The translations under genes were made by a program, and so were the position numbers. Below the pieces are notes generated by a model, which was not told the DNA's origin, did no database searches, and worked only from the letters and a program-made list of their open reading frames with translations. DNA of 64,000 nucleotides from CAMCHP01 sp036835325 (GTDB lineage Bacteria > Bacteroidota > Bacteroidia > Flavobacteriales_D > Sanyastnellaceae): the NCBI GenBank assembly GCA_036835325.1, contig DAITMF010000008.1, positions 16,074 to 80,073 on the forward strand. Direction: 5' to 3'. Positions within the stretch are counted from its first letter, which is position 1; each line of letters starts with the position of its first letter. Of the stretch, positions 28,302 to 36,464 are shown one piece after another.

Positions 28302-30506
28302 ATGGCTGATATTCACAAATATCACCCCTTGCTTGAGCGCCAACTGCGCAATGTGCCTGAAGAGCTCCGCGACCGCATTCGCGGTTTTTTGGTTGATGTG
28401 AATGCCAGCTACCAGAGCTACGACGACAATTATTACCTGCTCGAACGCGCTTCTCAACTGAGCTTCGATGAGCTGAACCAAACCAATGCGGCGCTTCGCG
28501 ACAAAGCGCGCGAGATGGAGACCATAATCTCAAGCCTTAAAGAGTCCATCGCCGATGTTGCCGGCATTCGGGTCACCGGCAGCGACGATGCCGAAGTACT
28601 GCTCAACGTGCTACGGCAGCAAATCGAACTGCGCAAAGAAGCCGAACAGCGTACGGTGCTTTCCGAACAAAAATACCGCAGCATCATCGAAGGCCTCCAA
28701 ATCGGCATCATCGAAACCGATTTGGATGGTATCATTACCAAGGTGTATCCACAGTTCACCAAAATCATCGGTTTCACTGAAGACGAGCTCCTCGGAAAGC
28801 ACCCGACCGACGTTTTGGTTGACCCTGCACACATTGAACTTGTACGCGACATTGAATCGCTGCGCAAAGCCGGTGAGTCAAGCGTTTGGGAAGCCAAAGT
28901 GGTTGATAAAACCGGAGGTGTGCGTACCCTCTTGGTTTCAGGTTCGCCCATCCGCGATGTCAACGGCGATGTTACAGGTTCAATTGGCCTGCATTTCGAC
29001 ATCACCGAACACGTCGAACGCGCTCATGCACTAGAGCAGGCACAGCTCAAAGCCGAGGCTGCCCTGCGTTCGCAAGAAACCTTCCTGGCCAACATTAGCC
29101 ATGAAATGCGAACACCGATGAACGGCATCATTGGCCTAAGCCGCATCCTGCAGCGCAGCAATTACGATCCGCAAACGCAGCATTATGCAGAAGCCATCGG
29201 CGCAAGTGCCCGCGAACTGCTCACCATCATTAACGATGTGCTCGACCTGGCCCGCATGAATGCCGGCGAGTTCAAACTCGACATAGAGCCGTTCGACCTT
29301 GTTGAACTGCTCAAACGTTCTGAAACACTTTTCGCCGAAACGGCCACCGACAAAGGCGTTCAACTCACCTACAGCATCGATGCTGTGCTCGAGGGGGGCT
29401 TTAAAGGCGACCCGGTACGCATCAATCAAATCATCACCAACCTGATTGGCAATGCCATCAAATTCACCGAAGCCGGCGGTCAGGTTGTTCTCACGGCTTC
29501 GCCGGATGGTGACCGCGCCGTGCGTTTCGCCGTTACCGATACGGGCGTTGGCATCGAAGCCGACCGCATTGACTCCATCTTCGAATCGTTCAAACAGGAA
29601 GACGAATCAGTGACAAGGAAATACGGCGGTACCGGACTTGGGCTTTCCATTACCCGTCAATTGACCCGATTGTTCGGTGGCAGCATCGCCGTTGAAAGCG
29701 AAAAAGGAAAAGGCTCGGTATTCACCGTGGTTCTCCCCTTGGAACGAACCGCCTTATTCACTGCCGATAAAGAAGAAATCCTTCATGAACTCACGGGCTT
29801 GAACCTCTTGCTCGTTGAAGACAACCCCATCAACCGAATGGTTGCTGAAGCAACCATGGCACCTTGGGGCTGTGCGATTGAAAGTGCAGAAAATGGCGAA
29901 ATAGCGCTAAAATTGCTCGAAAGCGGACGGTTTGATGTGGTTTTGATGGACCTTCAAATGCCAGTCATGGGCGGACTCGAAGCCGCCAAGCGAATCAGAG
30001 AAGATTTGAAACTCGCCATTCCTGTTATCGCGCTTACCGCCAATGCGCTGCCCCGCGAACGTGAAGCTTGCTTTACCGCCGGCATGGATGCCTACGTGAG
30101 CAAGCCACTCGACCCCGTGCTGCTCAACCAAACGATTTACCATGCAACATGCTGCGGCGAACCATCGGATGAACAACCTGAATACAGCAAATTGCGCGAT
30201 GTGCTTCGGCAATCTTCACCTGCCCAGCAAACTGCATTCATTGGAGAACTTGAGGTAGGAATTGCACAACAAGCTGCCGCCATGACCAACGCCCTTGAAC
30301 AAAACGACCTCAAACGCGCTGCTGCACTGGCCCATTCGCTGAGGCCGCTCACTGAGTTGGCAGGTCTTGAGGTGCTTACCCGTCAGTTAAAGCAACTCGA
30401 ACAAGCGGTTGACCAAGAACGGTTCACCTATGCACGGCACTGCGTGTCGACGCTCAGCATGTCGGTAACCAAGCTCATCGAAAAACTTCAAACGGCAAAG
30501 GCTTAG
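28302..30506 (+). CDS. Hybrid histidine kinase (PAS-HisKA-HATPase-REC-Hpt)
   Basis: 734 residues, no transmembrane helices. Order: N-terminal helical region with coiled-coil character (1-120), PAS/PAC (about 122-245), HisKA with phospho-accepting H267 in NISHEMRTPMNG, HATPase (N box NLIGNAIKF, G box GTGLGLSIT), receiver domain (about 503-625) with phospho-acceptor D550 in VLMDLQMPVMGG and K in YVSKPLDP, and an Hpt-like C-terminus with H678 in AHSLRP. This is a complete internal phosphorelay but has no DNA-binding output, so a separate response regulator elsewhere must receive the phosphate. The adjacent FIST protein is the likely input. It overlaps the convergent acylase gene by four bases. 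Confidence 0.95.
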   Translation: MADIHKYHPLLERQLRNVPEELRDRIRGFLVDVNASYQSYDDNYYLLERASQLSFDELNQTNAALRDKAREMETIISSLKESIADVAGIRVTGSDDAEVLLNVLRQQIELRKEAEQRTVLSEQKYRSIIEGLQIGIIETDLDGIITKVYPQFTKIIGFTEDELLGKHPTDVLVDPAHIELVRDIESLRKAGESSVWEAKVVDKTGGVRTLLVSGSPIRDVNGDVTGSIGLHFDITEHVERAHALEQAQLKAEAALRSQETFLANISHEMRTPMNGIIGLSRILQRSNYDPQTQHYAEAIGASARELLTIINDVLDLARMNAGEFKLDIEPFDLVELLKRSETLFAETATDKGVQLTYSIDAVLEGGFKGDPVRINQIITNLIGNAIKFTEAGGQVVLTASPDGDRAVRFAVTDTGVGIEADRIDSIFESFKQEDESVTRKYGGTGLGLSITRQLTRLFGGSIAVESEKGKGSVFTVVLPLERTALFTADKEEILHELTGLNLLLVEDNPINRMVAEATMAPWGCAIESAENGEIALKLLESGRFDVVLMDLQMPVMGGLEAAKRIREDLKLAIPVIALTANALPREREACFTAGMDAYVSKPLDPVLLNQTIYHATCCGEPSDEQPEYSKLRDVLRQSSPAQQTAFIGELEVGIAQQAAAMTNALEQNDLKRAAALAHSLRPLTELAGLEVLTRQLKQLEQAVDQERFTYARHCVSTLSMSVTKLIEKLQTAKA

Positions 30507-32617
30507 GGCAGCGGCGCGTAACTGCGAACAGCATTGGCCCGCACACGCTCGAGGTCGAGGGTCATTACCTTGGTTTCTTGTCGGCTGTAAGGCTCCATTT
30601 GATCGGTGTAATGCGGTGACCCTTCGCGGCTGCTTGCCCCAAACGGGTGCAAGGTTTCCATGTGTGGGAGCTCTTCTCCGGGAATCCACTTCACAAAATG
30701 CGTGTACGAATCGCCAACCATGGGTTTGAAGCGGCCATTCTCGATGGGGGTATTGTAGTTGGCGGCCAGCGCATCAGGGAAGCCTGAAAGCGGCAAGTCA
30801 ACGCTCGCTCTAACATGCCGCTGCAGCTCGCCAAGCGGAACCAATCGTCCGCCAAAGTGCGCGTTCAGGTGCCGGCGGGTGGCCTCCAAGGCACCCACAA
30901 AATCGGCTTCTTCGACCTTGATTGCACGTTTAAATGCCGTATCGTTCAGTTTGATGGCTTTGAACAAAAACTGAAAGGTCAACAGGTACACGCCTGCTCC
31001 AACGCTCGACGGTTCGGCGCATCCATCCCAAAACAGCATCGATTGCAGCAGCTCATGCAAGTCAGGACGATCGCTCAAATCGAGGTGCAGCAAATGCTCG
31101 ATGCTCTCGTACATATCCGTGCAGGCCTTTGTTTGAGTATCGAACTTCATCTCTTTCATGCGGTCGAAATTCACCTTTCCGGGCTGTTCCATGAGTTGCA
31201 TGAAGCGCAGCGCACGGTTGTTGTTGCCAAGGTCGTTGTCGAAACCGAAGTAATCGGGCCATTCTGTGATTTGGCGTTGCTCTTCTGCGCAAGTGGCGCA
31301 GGTAGGCAGGTTGTTGGTGTTGAAGACGTACCCACAGTTCGGATTGATGTACTGCACGAGGTCTTCGGTAGCGTGAAAATCGTTCCACAGCACGCTGTCG
31401 CTTGTCAAGTCAACGGCTTTGCGGTAGTTAACATGCGGATTTCGCTTTGGCATCACCGCGTTGTTGATGTACATAATGGTGTCGTATCGGTCAGCGTACA
31501 CGATGTTGAACATGGTTGTTTGCCCCATCGAAATCGCGTCGTAGAACTCGGTGAAGTTGGTGGCCTTGTTCATTCGGTACCATTGTTCACCTGCGCCAAT
31601 GCGTTCAGTGGCCGGCATTTTGATCGCGTAGAATTGTCCATTCTCTGACTCAACGGTGGCGCCTGCCTTGCTCCACCACGTGGTTTTGCGCACGCCGATG
31701 GCCGGCAGCCAAGGCTTGAGCTTCACCTTCAGTTTCACCTTTCGTTTTTCAAGGGTAAGCCATTCATCGTTGAATCGGTAGGTGTGTTTTTTAGACGGAT
31801 GCATTTCAAGCCGGAACACATCGACCAGATCAAGGTGGTTGAAGGTGTGAGCCCAGCCCAGGTCTTCGTTGTTGCCAAGGAAGATGCTCGTCCCACCCGG
31901 AAACATTGCCCCATGAATGTTCAGGCCCTCTTCACTGATCAGATGCGCTTCGTACCACGAGAACGGCCCTTCAACCGGCTGGTGCGGATTGATGGTGAGC
32001 ATGGTACCACCGTCGTCGGTTTTTGCACTGTTGAACGCAAACGCATTGGAGCCGTAGGTGGGCGATTCGTTGTCAAAACTGCCGTCGACCACCCCACTGA
32101 GCGCGCCCGGACCTTTTGTGAGCGCTGACATCGCGAATACAAAGCTGGCAAGCACGTCGCGCGGTTCAACGGGGAACGACCCCTTCACCCGCACCTCATC
32201 GCGGTGCGCTGCAGCGTAAGCGTTGATGCCCTGGCAGTAGCCATCAACATAGCGCAGGTACTCGGTTGAGAATTGCGTGCGGTATTTTTCTACCGCTTCG
32301 CGGATGCCGAGCGCATGCACATAAAAATCGCGTTTGGCTCCCTCCTTCCCCATTTCGCGTCCGGCTGAACCTTGCACACTGAACAGCAACTCCTGCATGG
32401 TGTGGAAATCGTCTTCTGCGTTGGCCCACGCTAAACCGTAGGCCACTTCGGCGTCGGTGGGTGCGAAAATATGGGGGACGCCCCACTGGTCGCGAACGAT
32501 GGAAATGTTGGTGGGTTGGATGGCCGGAAAGCTCGGAAACAACGGAGCGTTCTCATCCTGCGCAGCAGAAAAAAGAAACGAAACAACCACCAAAGTGGTT
32601 AACACAGCACGAAGCAT
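30503..32617 (-). CDS. Penicillin acylase family (Ntn) hydrolase, secreted
   Basis: 704 residues from the ATG that yields a signal peptide (MLRAVLTTLVVVSF...SAAQ); in-frame starts up to 177 bases upstream give an unconvincing N-terminus. The acyl-amide hydrolase fold is shown by ISIVRDQWGVPHIFA, YGLAWANAEDDFHTM, and the nucleophile region TYGSNAFAF, where the serine (about residue 190) should become the N-terminal residue of the beta subunit after self-cleavage. FLGNNEDLGWAHT is another family block. Substrates may be acyl-homoserine lactones, lactams or acyl-peptides; none can be chosen from sequence. Lies 213 bases downstream of a T9SS cargo gene on the same strand. Confidence 0.9.
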   Translation of the reverse strand: MLRAVLTTLVVVSFLFSAAQDENAPLFPSFPAIQPTNISIVRDQWGVPHIFAPTDAEVAYGLAWANAEDDFHTMQELLFSVQGSAGREMGKEGAKRDFYVHALGIREAVEKYRTQFSTEYLRYVDGYCQGINAYAAAHRDEVRVKGSFPVEPRDVLASFVFAMSALTKGPGALSGVVDGSFDNESPTYGSNAFAFNSAKTDDGGTMLTINPHQPVEGPFSWYEAHLISEEGLNIHGAMFPGGTSIFLGNNEDLGWAHTFNHLDLVDVFRLEMHPSKKHTYRFNDEWLTLEKRKVKLKVKLKPWLPAIGVRKTTWWSKAGATVESENGQFYAIKMPATERIGAGEQWYRMNKATNFTEFYDAISMGQTTMFNIVYADRYDTIMYINNAVMPKRNPHVNYRKAVDLTSDSVLWNDFHATEDLVQYINPNCGYVFNTNNLPTCATCAEEQRQITEWPDYFGFDNDLGNNNRALRFMQLMEQPGKVNFDRMKEMKFDTQTKACTDMYESIEHLLHLDLSDRPDLHELLQSMLFWDGCAEPSSVGAGVYLLTFQFLFKAIKLNDTAFKRAIKVEEADFVGALEATRRHLNAHFGGRLVPLGELQRHVRASVDLPLSGFPDALAANYNTPIENGRFKPMVGDSYTHFVKWIPGEELPHMETLHPFGASSREGSPHYTDQMEPYSRQETKVMTLDLERVRANAVRSYAPLP

Positions 32618-32830
32618 CGACGGAGTAAGTTTGGTTGACTTGAGACGCCACACGGCGTTTGTAGCGGGTTGAAAGTTACGCCAAATGGAGCAAAAAACCT
32701 TGGCATTTAGCCATGAAACGCGCCTTGACGGTGTGGCAATGAAAAACGTGGATGAGCGAAAACACATTGCTTTGATTTTATGCAATGTTCGCAAACCGAA
32801 GGCGGTTGAAGCTCACCCGAATGGATGAAC

Positions 32831-34690
32831 CTAGCGCAGTTTCAAACGCACCACTTCGCGACGTTCGGCCGATTGAATTTCAATGATGTAGATGCCGGTT
32901 GCCACGTGCATCAAGTCGAGCTGGAGTTGATTCACATCGAAGAAGCCCCGCTCGTCGATGGTGCGGCCGTCAGGCGCAATGACCCGGCAGAATCCGTTGA
33001 GTGTTCCGTTGAAGCGGATGCTCACGTTACGGCCATCGGTACTGGGGAAATAGCTTCGAATCATGGGGCCATCGTAGCCCATTTCTACCGCGCGGATGTC
33101 GGAATGCAGGTGGCTATCATCAACGGCTGCGCGGTAGTACCACACGCCTCCTCCGGGCTCATCGGTGCTGTGGTTGGGGAAGGCCGGGAAGGCATAAGCT
33201 TCGGCCACGGTTTTCCATTCGTTGAGATCGCTTGAACGTTCGACCCGCGTTGGGTAGGCCCGTTGCTCAGTGGCTTCGGTAATCCTCCAGTCAAGGGTAA
33301 CGGCTTGTTCACGGCGGCCAACCGTGAGATCAACGCCCAATGCATTGAGCACGCTGGGCATGCCGGTTAGGATGCCGATGTTGTTGGCGCTTTGTCCGGG
33401 CTGGCCACCTTGCGAGCACGTGTTGTTGTCGCAGCCGGCCAAGCCGTTCAGGGTGGTTGTGTTTAAGTTCAATAGCGGCTGAGGACCGGGGTATACCACA
33501 GTGCCTTGACCCCCGCCTCCGCCACCTGCGTGGGTTGATGAGTTTACGTTGCCACCGTTTCCGCCATTGGCTTGAACGGTAAGCAGACAGCTTGATGTGA
33601 TGTCGAAGTCATCGACTTGGAACACAATGCTGCCTCCGGCTCCGCCACCGCCTTGGCCGTCGTTGCCACCTGTTCCGGCTGCTTGTCCGTCGGCACTGAT
33701 GCGCAAATTGCAGGTTTCATCGGGCGTGTAGATGGTGAGGGCCTTGATGAAGACCATACCACCGCCGTTGCCTCCGCTGGTGCCGGCCGCGTTGTTTTGT
33801 TGTCCGCCACCTCCGCCACCGCCAAAGAACACGCGGTTGGCATCAATGACCCCTGAGAGGGCGTTGCCCCCTAAGCCGCTCGTTACGGTTGCACAGCCGG
33901 TTGATGATCCGTTCCACCCGGCGCCACCAATGCCACCGGCGGTGAAGTTTGAGCCGCCGCCGCCACCTCCGTTGTGGCTTGAGCCACCACCGCCGCCGCT
34001 CACCATAGGGCCGCGTGCCGAGTTATAGTCAGAGTTGGTGTTACGGTGAATTCCTTCGCCTTTCGCGCCATGGGTAGTTGAGTTGCTGCGGAAAGTGCTG
34101 TTGTTGCAGTCGTTGTTGTTGTGGTGGTCAACCGAACGGCTGCCGCCGCGAAAGCCCCGTCCATCGGCATGAATGCTGTGGCGCAATTCAAGGTCGCCTT
34201 CAACCTGAAAGGCGATGATGCCGCCAACATTGCCGTTCCACGCCGGGCAGGTCATGATTTCGGAGCTTGTAAAATGGGGTGTACCCAATTGCGGGAAGGT
34301 CACCAACTGCAACCGCGCATTGTTGCTCAAATCGTAGGCAACATCGGGCGCGTTTTTAAGCACCACGGAGGTTAAGTTCGGGCCCGTTCGGGTGACATAG
34401 TCGATCTCAATCACCTCGTACAACCCGGCGCTGCCGATGCTTCCAAGCGAACCAAACGCCGCGCTGTTTGTAGTGTTACCGAGGGTTGCTGCTTGAACTT
34501 GAATCAAGATAACCTGTTCATTTGCCTCGAAGGTGTCATAGGTCTCCAACGCATTGGCCACCGTAAGCTCAAGGCCCGAAATGGCGGTGACACGTGCATA
34601 GCCGTTCACAAATTGGGCCGAGCTGCCAAAGGGCAACACTGCACAAATAAACAGAACCAATACCGGCATGGGCCGGAAAAAGCGTTTCAT
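32831..34690 (-). CDS. Glycine-rich T9SS type A cargo protein
   Basis: 619 residues; signal peptide ends SSAQ. A beta-rich N-terminal part (to about 165) is followed by a long glycine-rich region (about 200-430) with blocks such as GGGGGSSHNGGGGGG separated by short N/T/C-containing segments, giving a flexible or sheet-like surface structure. The C-terminal about 75 residues (SIRFNGTLNGF, DGRTIDERG, TGIYIIEIQ, VRLKLR) form a type A sorting domain. I start at ATG; the in-frame codon six bases upstream is TTG. Divergent from purN. Role unknown. Confidence 0.82.
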   Translation of the reverse strand: MKRFFRPMPVLVLFICAVLPFGSSAQFVNGYARVTAISGLELTVANALETYDTFEANEQVILIQVQAATLGNTTNSAAFGSLGSIGSAGLYEVIEIDYVTRTGPNLTSVVLKNAPDVAYDLSNNARLQLVTFPQLGTPHFTSSEIMTCPAWNGNVGGIIAFQVEGDLELRHSIHADGRGFRGGSRSVDHHNNNDCNNSTFRSNSTTHGAKGEGIHRNTNSDYNSARGPMVSGGGGGSSHNGGGGGGSNFTAGGIGGAGWNGSSTGCATVTSGLGGNALSGVIDANRVFFGGGGGGGQQNNAAGTSGGNGGGMVFIKALTIYTPDETCNLRISADGQAAGTGGNDGQGGGGAGGSIVFQVDDFDITSSCLLTVQANGGNGGNVNSSTHAGGGGGGQGTVVYPGPQPLLNLNTTTLNGLAGCDNNTCSQGGQPGQSANNIGILTGMPSVLNALGVDLTVGRREQAVTLDWRITEATEQRAYPTRVERSSDLNEWKTVAEAYAFPAFPNHSTDEPGGGVWYYRAAVDDSHLHSDIRAVEMGYDGPMIRSYFPSTDGRNVSIRFNGTLNGFCRVIAPDGRTIDERGFFDVNQLQLDLMHVATGIYIIEIQSAERREVVRLKLR

Positions 34691-34781
34691 CGACAACTGA
34701 TTGAGTGCCCATGTATACGTAAAAACCCTTTATTGGTTACAGTTTTCGGCAAGTTGTACAGTGGGTTTTCGGCAATAGTTT

Positions 34782-34789
34782 TACCTTTG
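34782..34789 (+). promoter_or_regulatory. -7 element directly before purN
   Basis: TACCTTTG is a full TAnnTTTG match with five bases between it and the purN ATG, implying a leaderless or nearly leaderless transcript. A TTG at 34754-34756 is a possible -33 element, though spaced wider than usual. Confidence 0.5.
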
Positions 34790-34794
34790 CAGCG

Positions 34795-35373
34795 ATGGAA
34801 AACCGCCGTAAACGCCTCGCCATTTTTGCATCCGGTCGGGGGTCGAACGCTGCAAAAATCATGGAACACTTCAGCGACAACCCTCACGGGGATGTTGCTT
34901 TGGTGTGCTCCAACCGCAGCGATGCAGGCGTGCTCGGCATCGCCCATCAACACGGCATTGCAAGCTATGCGTTTGACCGTGCTGCCTTCGAAAGTGTACA
35001 GCCAATCATTGACCGCCTGAAGGCCGAAAAGATTGATTTGATTGTGCTCGCCGGCTTCCTTTGGAAGATCCCCGATGCGCTGATTGCAGAATTTCCCGCG
35101 GGCATCGTAAACATCCATCCATCCCTATTGCCAAAATTTGGCGGACACGGGATGTACGGCAAACACGTGCACGAAGCCGTGATCGCCGCAGGCGAGAGCT
35201 ATTCAGGGATTACCGTTCACTTGGTTGACGACGCCTACGACCACGGAGCGCGCCTCTTCCAGGCCCGCGTGAAGGTAGAACCGAACGACACTGCCGACCG
35301 GCTCGCTGCACGCGTACTTGAACTCGAACACCGCTACTACCCCAAGGTGATCGAAGGCTTGTGCCGCCTCTAA
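34795..35373 (+). CDS. purN: Phosphoribosylglycinamide formyltransferase
   Basis: 192 residues. Transfers the formyl group from 10-formyl-tetrahydrofolate to GAR in purine synthesis. Hallmarks: ASGRGSNAAKIM at the GAR phosphate loop, the catalytic NIHPSLLP block, and GITVHLVDDAYDHG containing the catalytic aspartate. Length is normal. Expressed divergently from the glycine-rich cargo gene and followed 21 bases later by a MarC-family gene. Confidence 0.97.
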   Translation: MENRRKRLAIFASGRGSNAAKIMEHFSDNPHGDVALVCSNRSDAGVLGIAHQHGIASYAFDRAAFESVQPIIDRLKAEKIDLIVLAGFLWKIPDALIAEFPAGIVNIHPSLLPKFGGHGMYGKHVHEAVIAAGESYSGITVHLVDDAYDHGARLFQARVKVEPNDTADRLAARVLELEHRYYPKVIEGLCRL

Positions 35374-35394
35374 CCGATTCAAATCTCAAACAGT

Positions 35395-35973
35395 ATGGAA
35401 TTTATCTTTTCCGAGTTTCTCGGGGCCACCATCGTTTTGTTTGCGGTCATCGACATCGTAGGTTCAATCCCTGTCATTCTTGACGTGAAAAAGCGCAGCG
35501 GCGACATCCACGAAGAAAAAGCTTCGATGGTATCGCTGGGCATCATGTTGGCCTTTTTGTTTGCAGGCGAACGCATCATTACCTTTTTTGGCACCGATGT
35601 GAACTCGTTTGCCGTGGCCGGTTCATTGGTGCTGTTTTTCTTGGCGCTTGAAATGGTGCTCGGTCTGGAGTTCTTCAAACCCGATGCCTCAAGCCACAAA
35701 ACGGCGAGCATTGTGCCCATTGCCTTTCCATTGATTGCCGGGGCGGGCAGCATGACCACCATCATTTCGCTGCGTGCCGAGTACAACCAACTGAACATCG
35801 CGTTGGCGATTGTGGCCAACATCGTGCTCGTATACATCGTGCTGCGCTTGACCAACCGCATTGAGCGCTTTTTGGGCGATGCCGGTATAGCGGTATTGCG
35901 CAAGGCCTTCGGCATCATTCTTTTGGCGATTGCCGTGAAACTCTTCAGCACAAACGTGCGCGAACTGTTCTAA
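35395..35973 (+). CDS. MarC family inner-membrane protein
   Basis: 192 residues with six predicted membrane helices and the MarC/UPF0056 signatures FAVIDIVGSIPVILD near the start and AFPLIAGAGSMTTII in the middle. The function of the family is not established; the E. coli namesake was wrongly linked to multiple antibiotic resistance. Same strand as purN and rnhA with short gaps. Confidence 0.92.
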   Translation: MEFIFSEFLGATIVLFAVIDIVGSIPVILDVKKRSGDIHEEKASMVSLGIMLAFLFAGERIITFFGTDVNSFAVAGSLVLFFLALEMVLGLEFFKPDASSHKTASIVPIAFPLIAGAGSMTTIISLRAEYNQLNIALAIVANIVLVYIVLRLTNRIERFLGDAGIAVLRKAFGIILLAIAVKLFSTNVRELF

Positions 35974-35982
35974 CTTCGCTGC

Positions 35983-36453
35983 GTGTCACAGGTTATTGCA
36001 TACACTGATGGAGGCGCCAGCGGAAATCCCGGTCCGGGTGGTTACGGCGTTGTACTCATGTGGAAAGAGCACAAGCGCGAGCTGAGTGAAGCCTTCCGCC
36101 TCACCACCAACAACCGCATGGAGCTCTTGGCCGTGATCAAGGTGCTCGAATCGCTCACCCGCGCACCCATGGAAGTGGTCATTTACAGCGACAGCAAGTA
36201 CGTGGTTGATGCTGTTTCGAAAGGCTGGGTGTTCAATTGGGAGAAGAAAGGTTACAAAGACAAGAAGAATCCCGACCTCTGGCAGCGCTTTTTGCGCGCC
36301 TACCGGCAGCACCGCGTGCGCTTCGTGTGGGTGCGCGGCCACAACGGCGATCCGCTAAATGAGCGCGCCGACGAACTGGCCGTCGGCGCGTACAAGAAGG
36401 GTCCGCTTCTGATTGACGAAGGCTACGAGCGTCAAGAAGCCAGTTTGTTGTAG
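35983..36453 (+). CDS. rnhA: Ribonuclease HI
   Basis: 156 residues, GTG start nine bases after the marC-like stop. Cleaves the RNA strand of RNA:DNA hybrids. The DEDD active site is visible: D in AYTDGGASGNPGPGG, E in NRMELLAV, D in YSDSKYV, and D in ERADELA. KGWVFNWEKKGYKDKKNPDLW is the basic handle region, shown here only as its two ends KGWVFNW and NPDLW. Length is typical of bacterial RNase HI. Convergent with the cargo gene that follows. Confidence 0.96.
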   Translation: MSQVIAYTDGGASGNPGPGGYGVVLMWKEHKRELSEAFRLTTNNRMELLAVIKVLESLTRAPMEVVIYSDSKYVVDAVSKGWVFNWEKKGYKDKKNPDLWQRFLRAYRQHRVRFVWVRGHNGDPLNERADELAVGAYKKGPLLIDEGYERQEASLL

Positions 36454-36464
36454 TTTTTTTTCGC

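Noticed and set aside
35379..35951. A 190-residue minus-strand ORF opposite the MarC-family gene
   Set aside because: It is antisense to an intact, well-recognised membrane protein; its serine/methionine/threonine-rich sequence is the mirror of hydrophobic codons.
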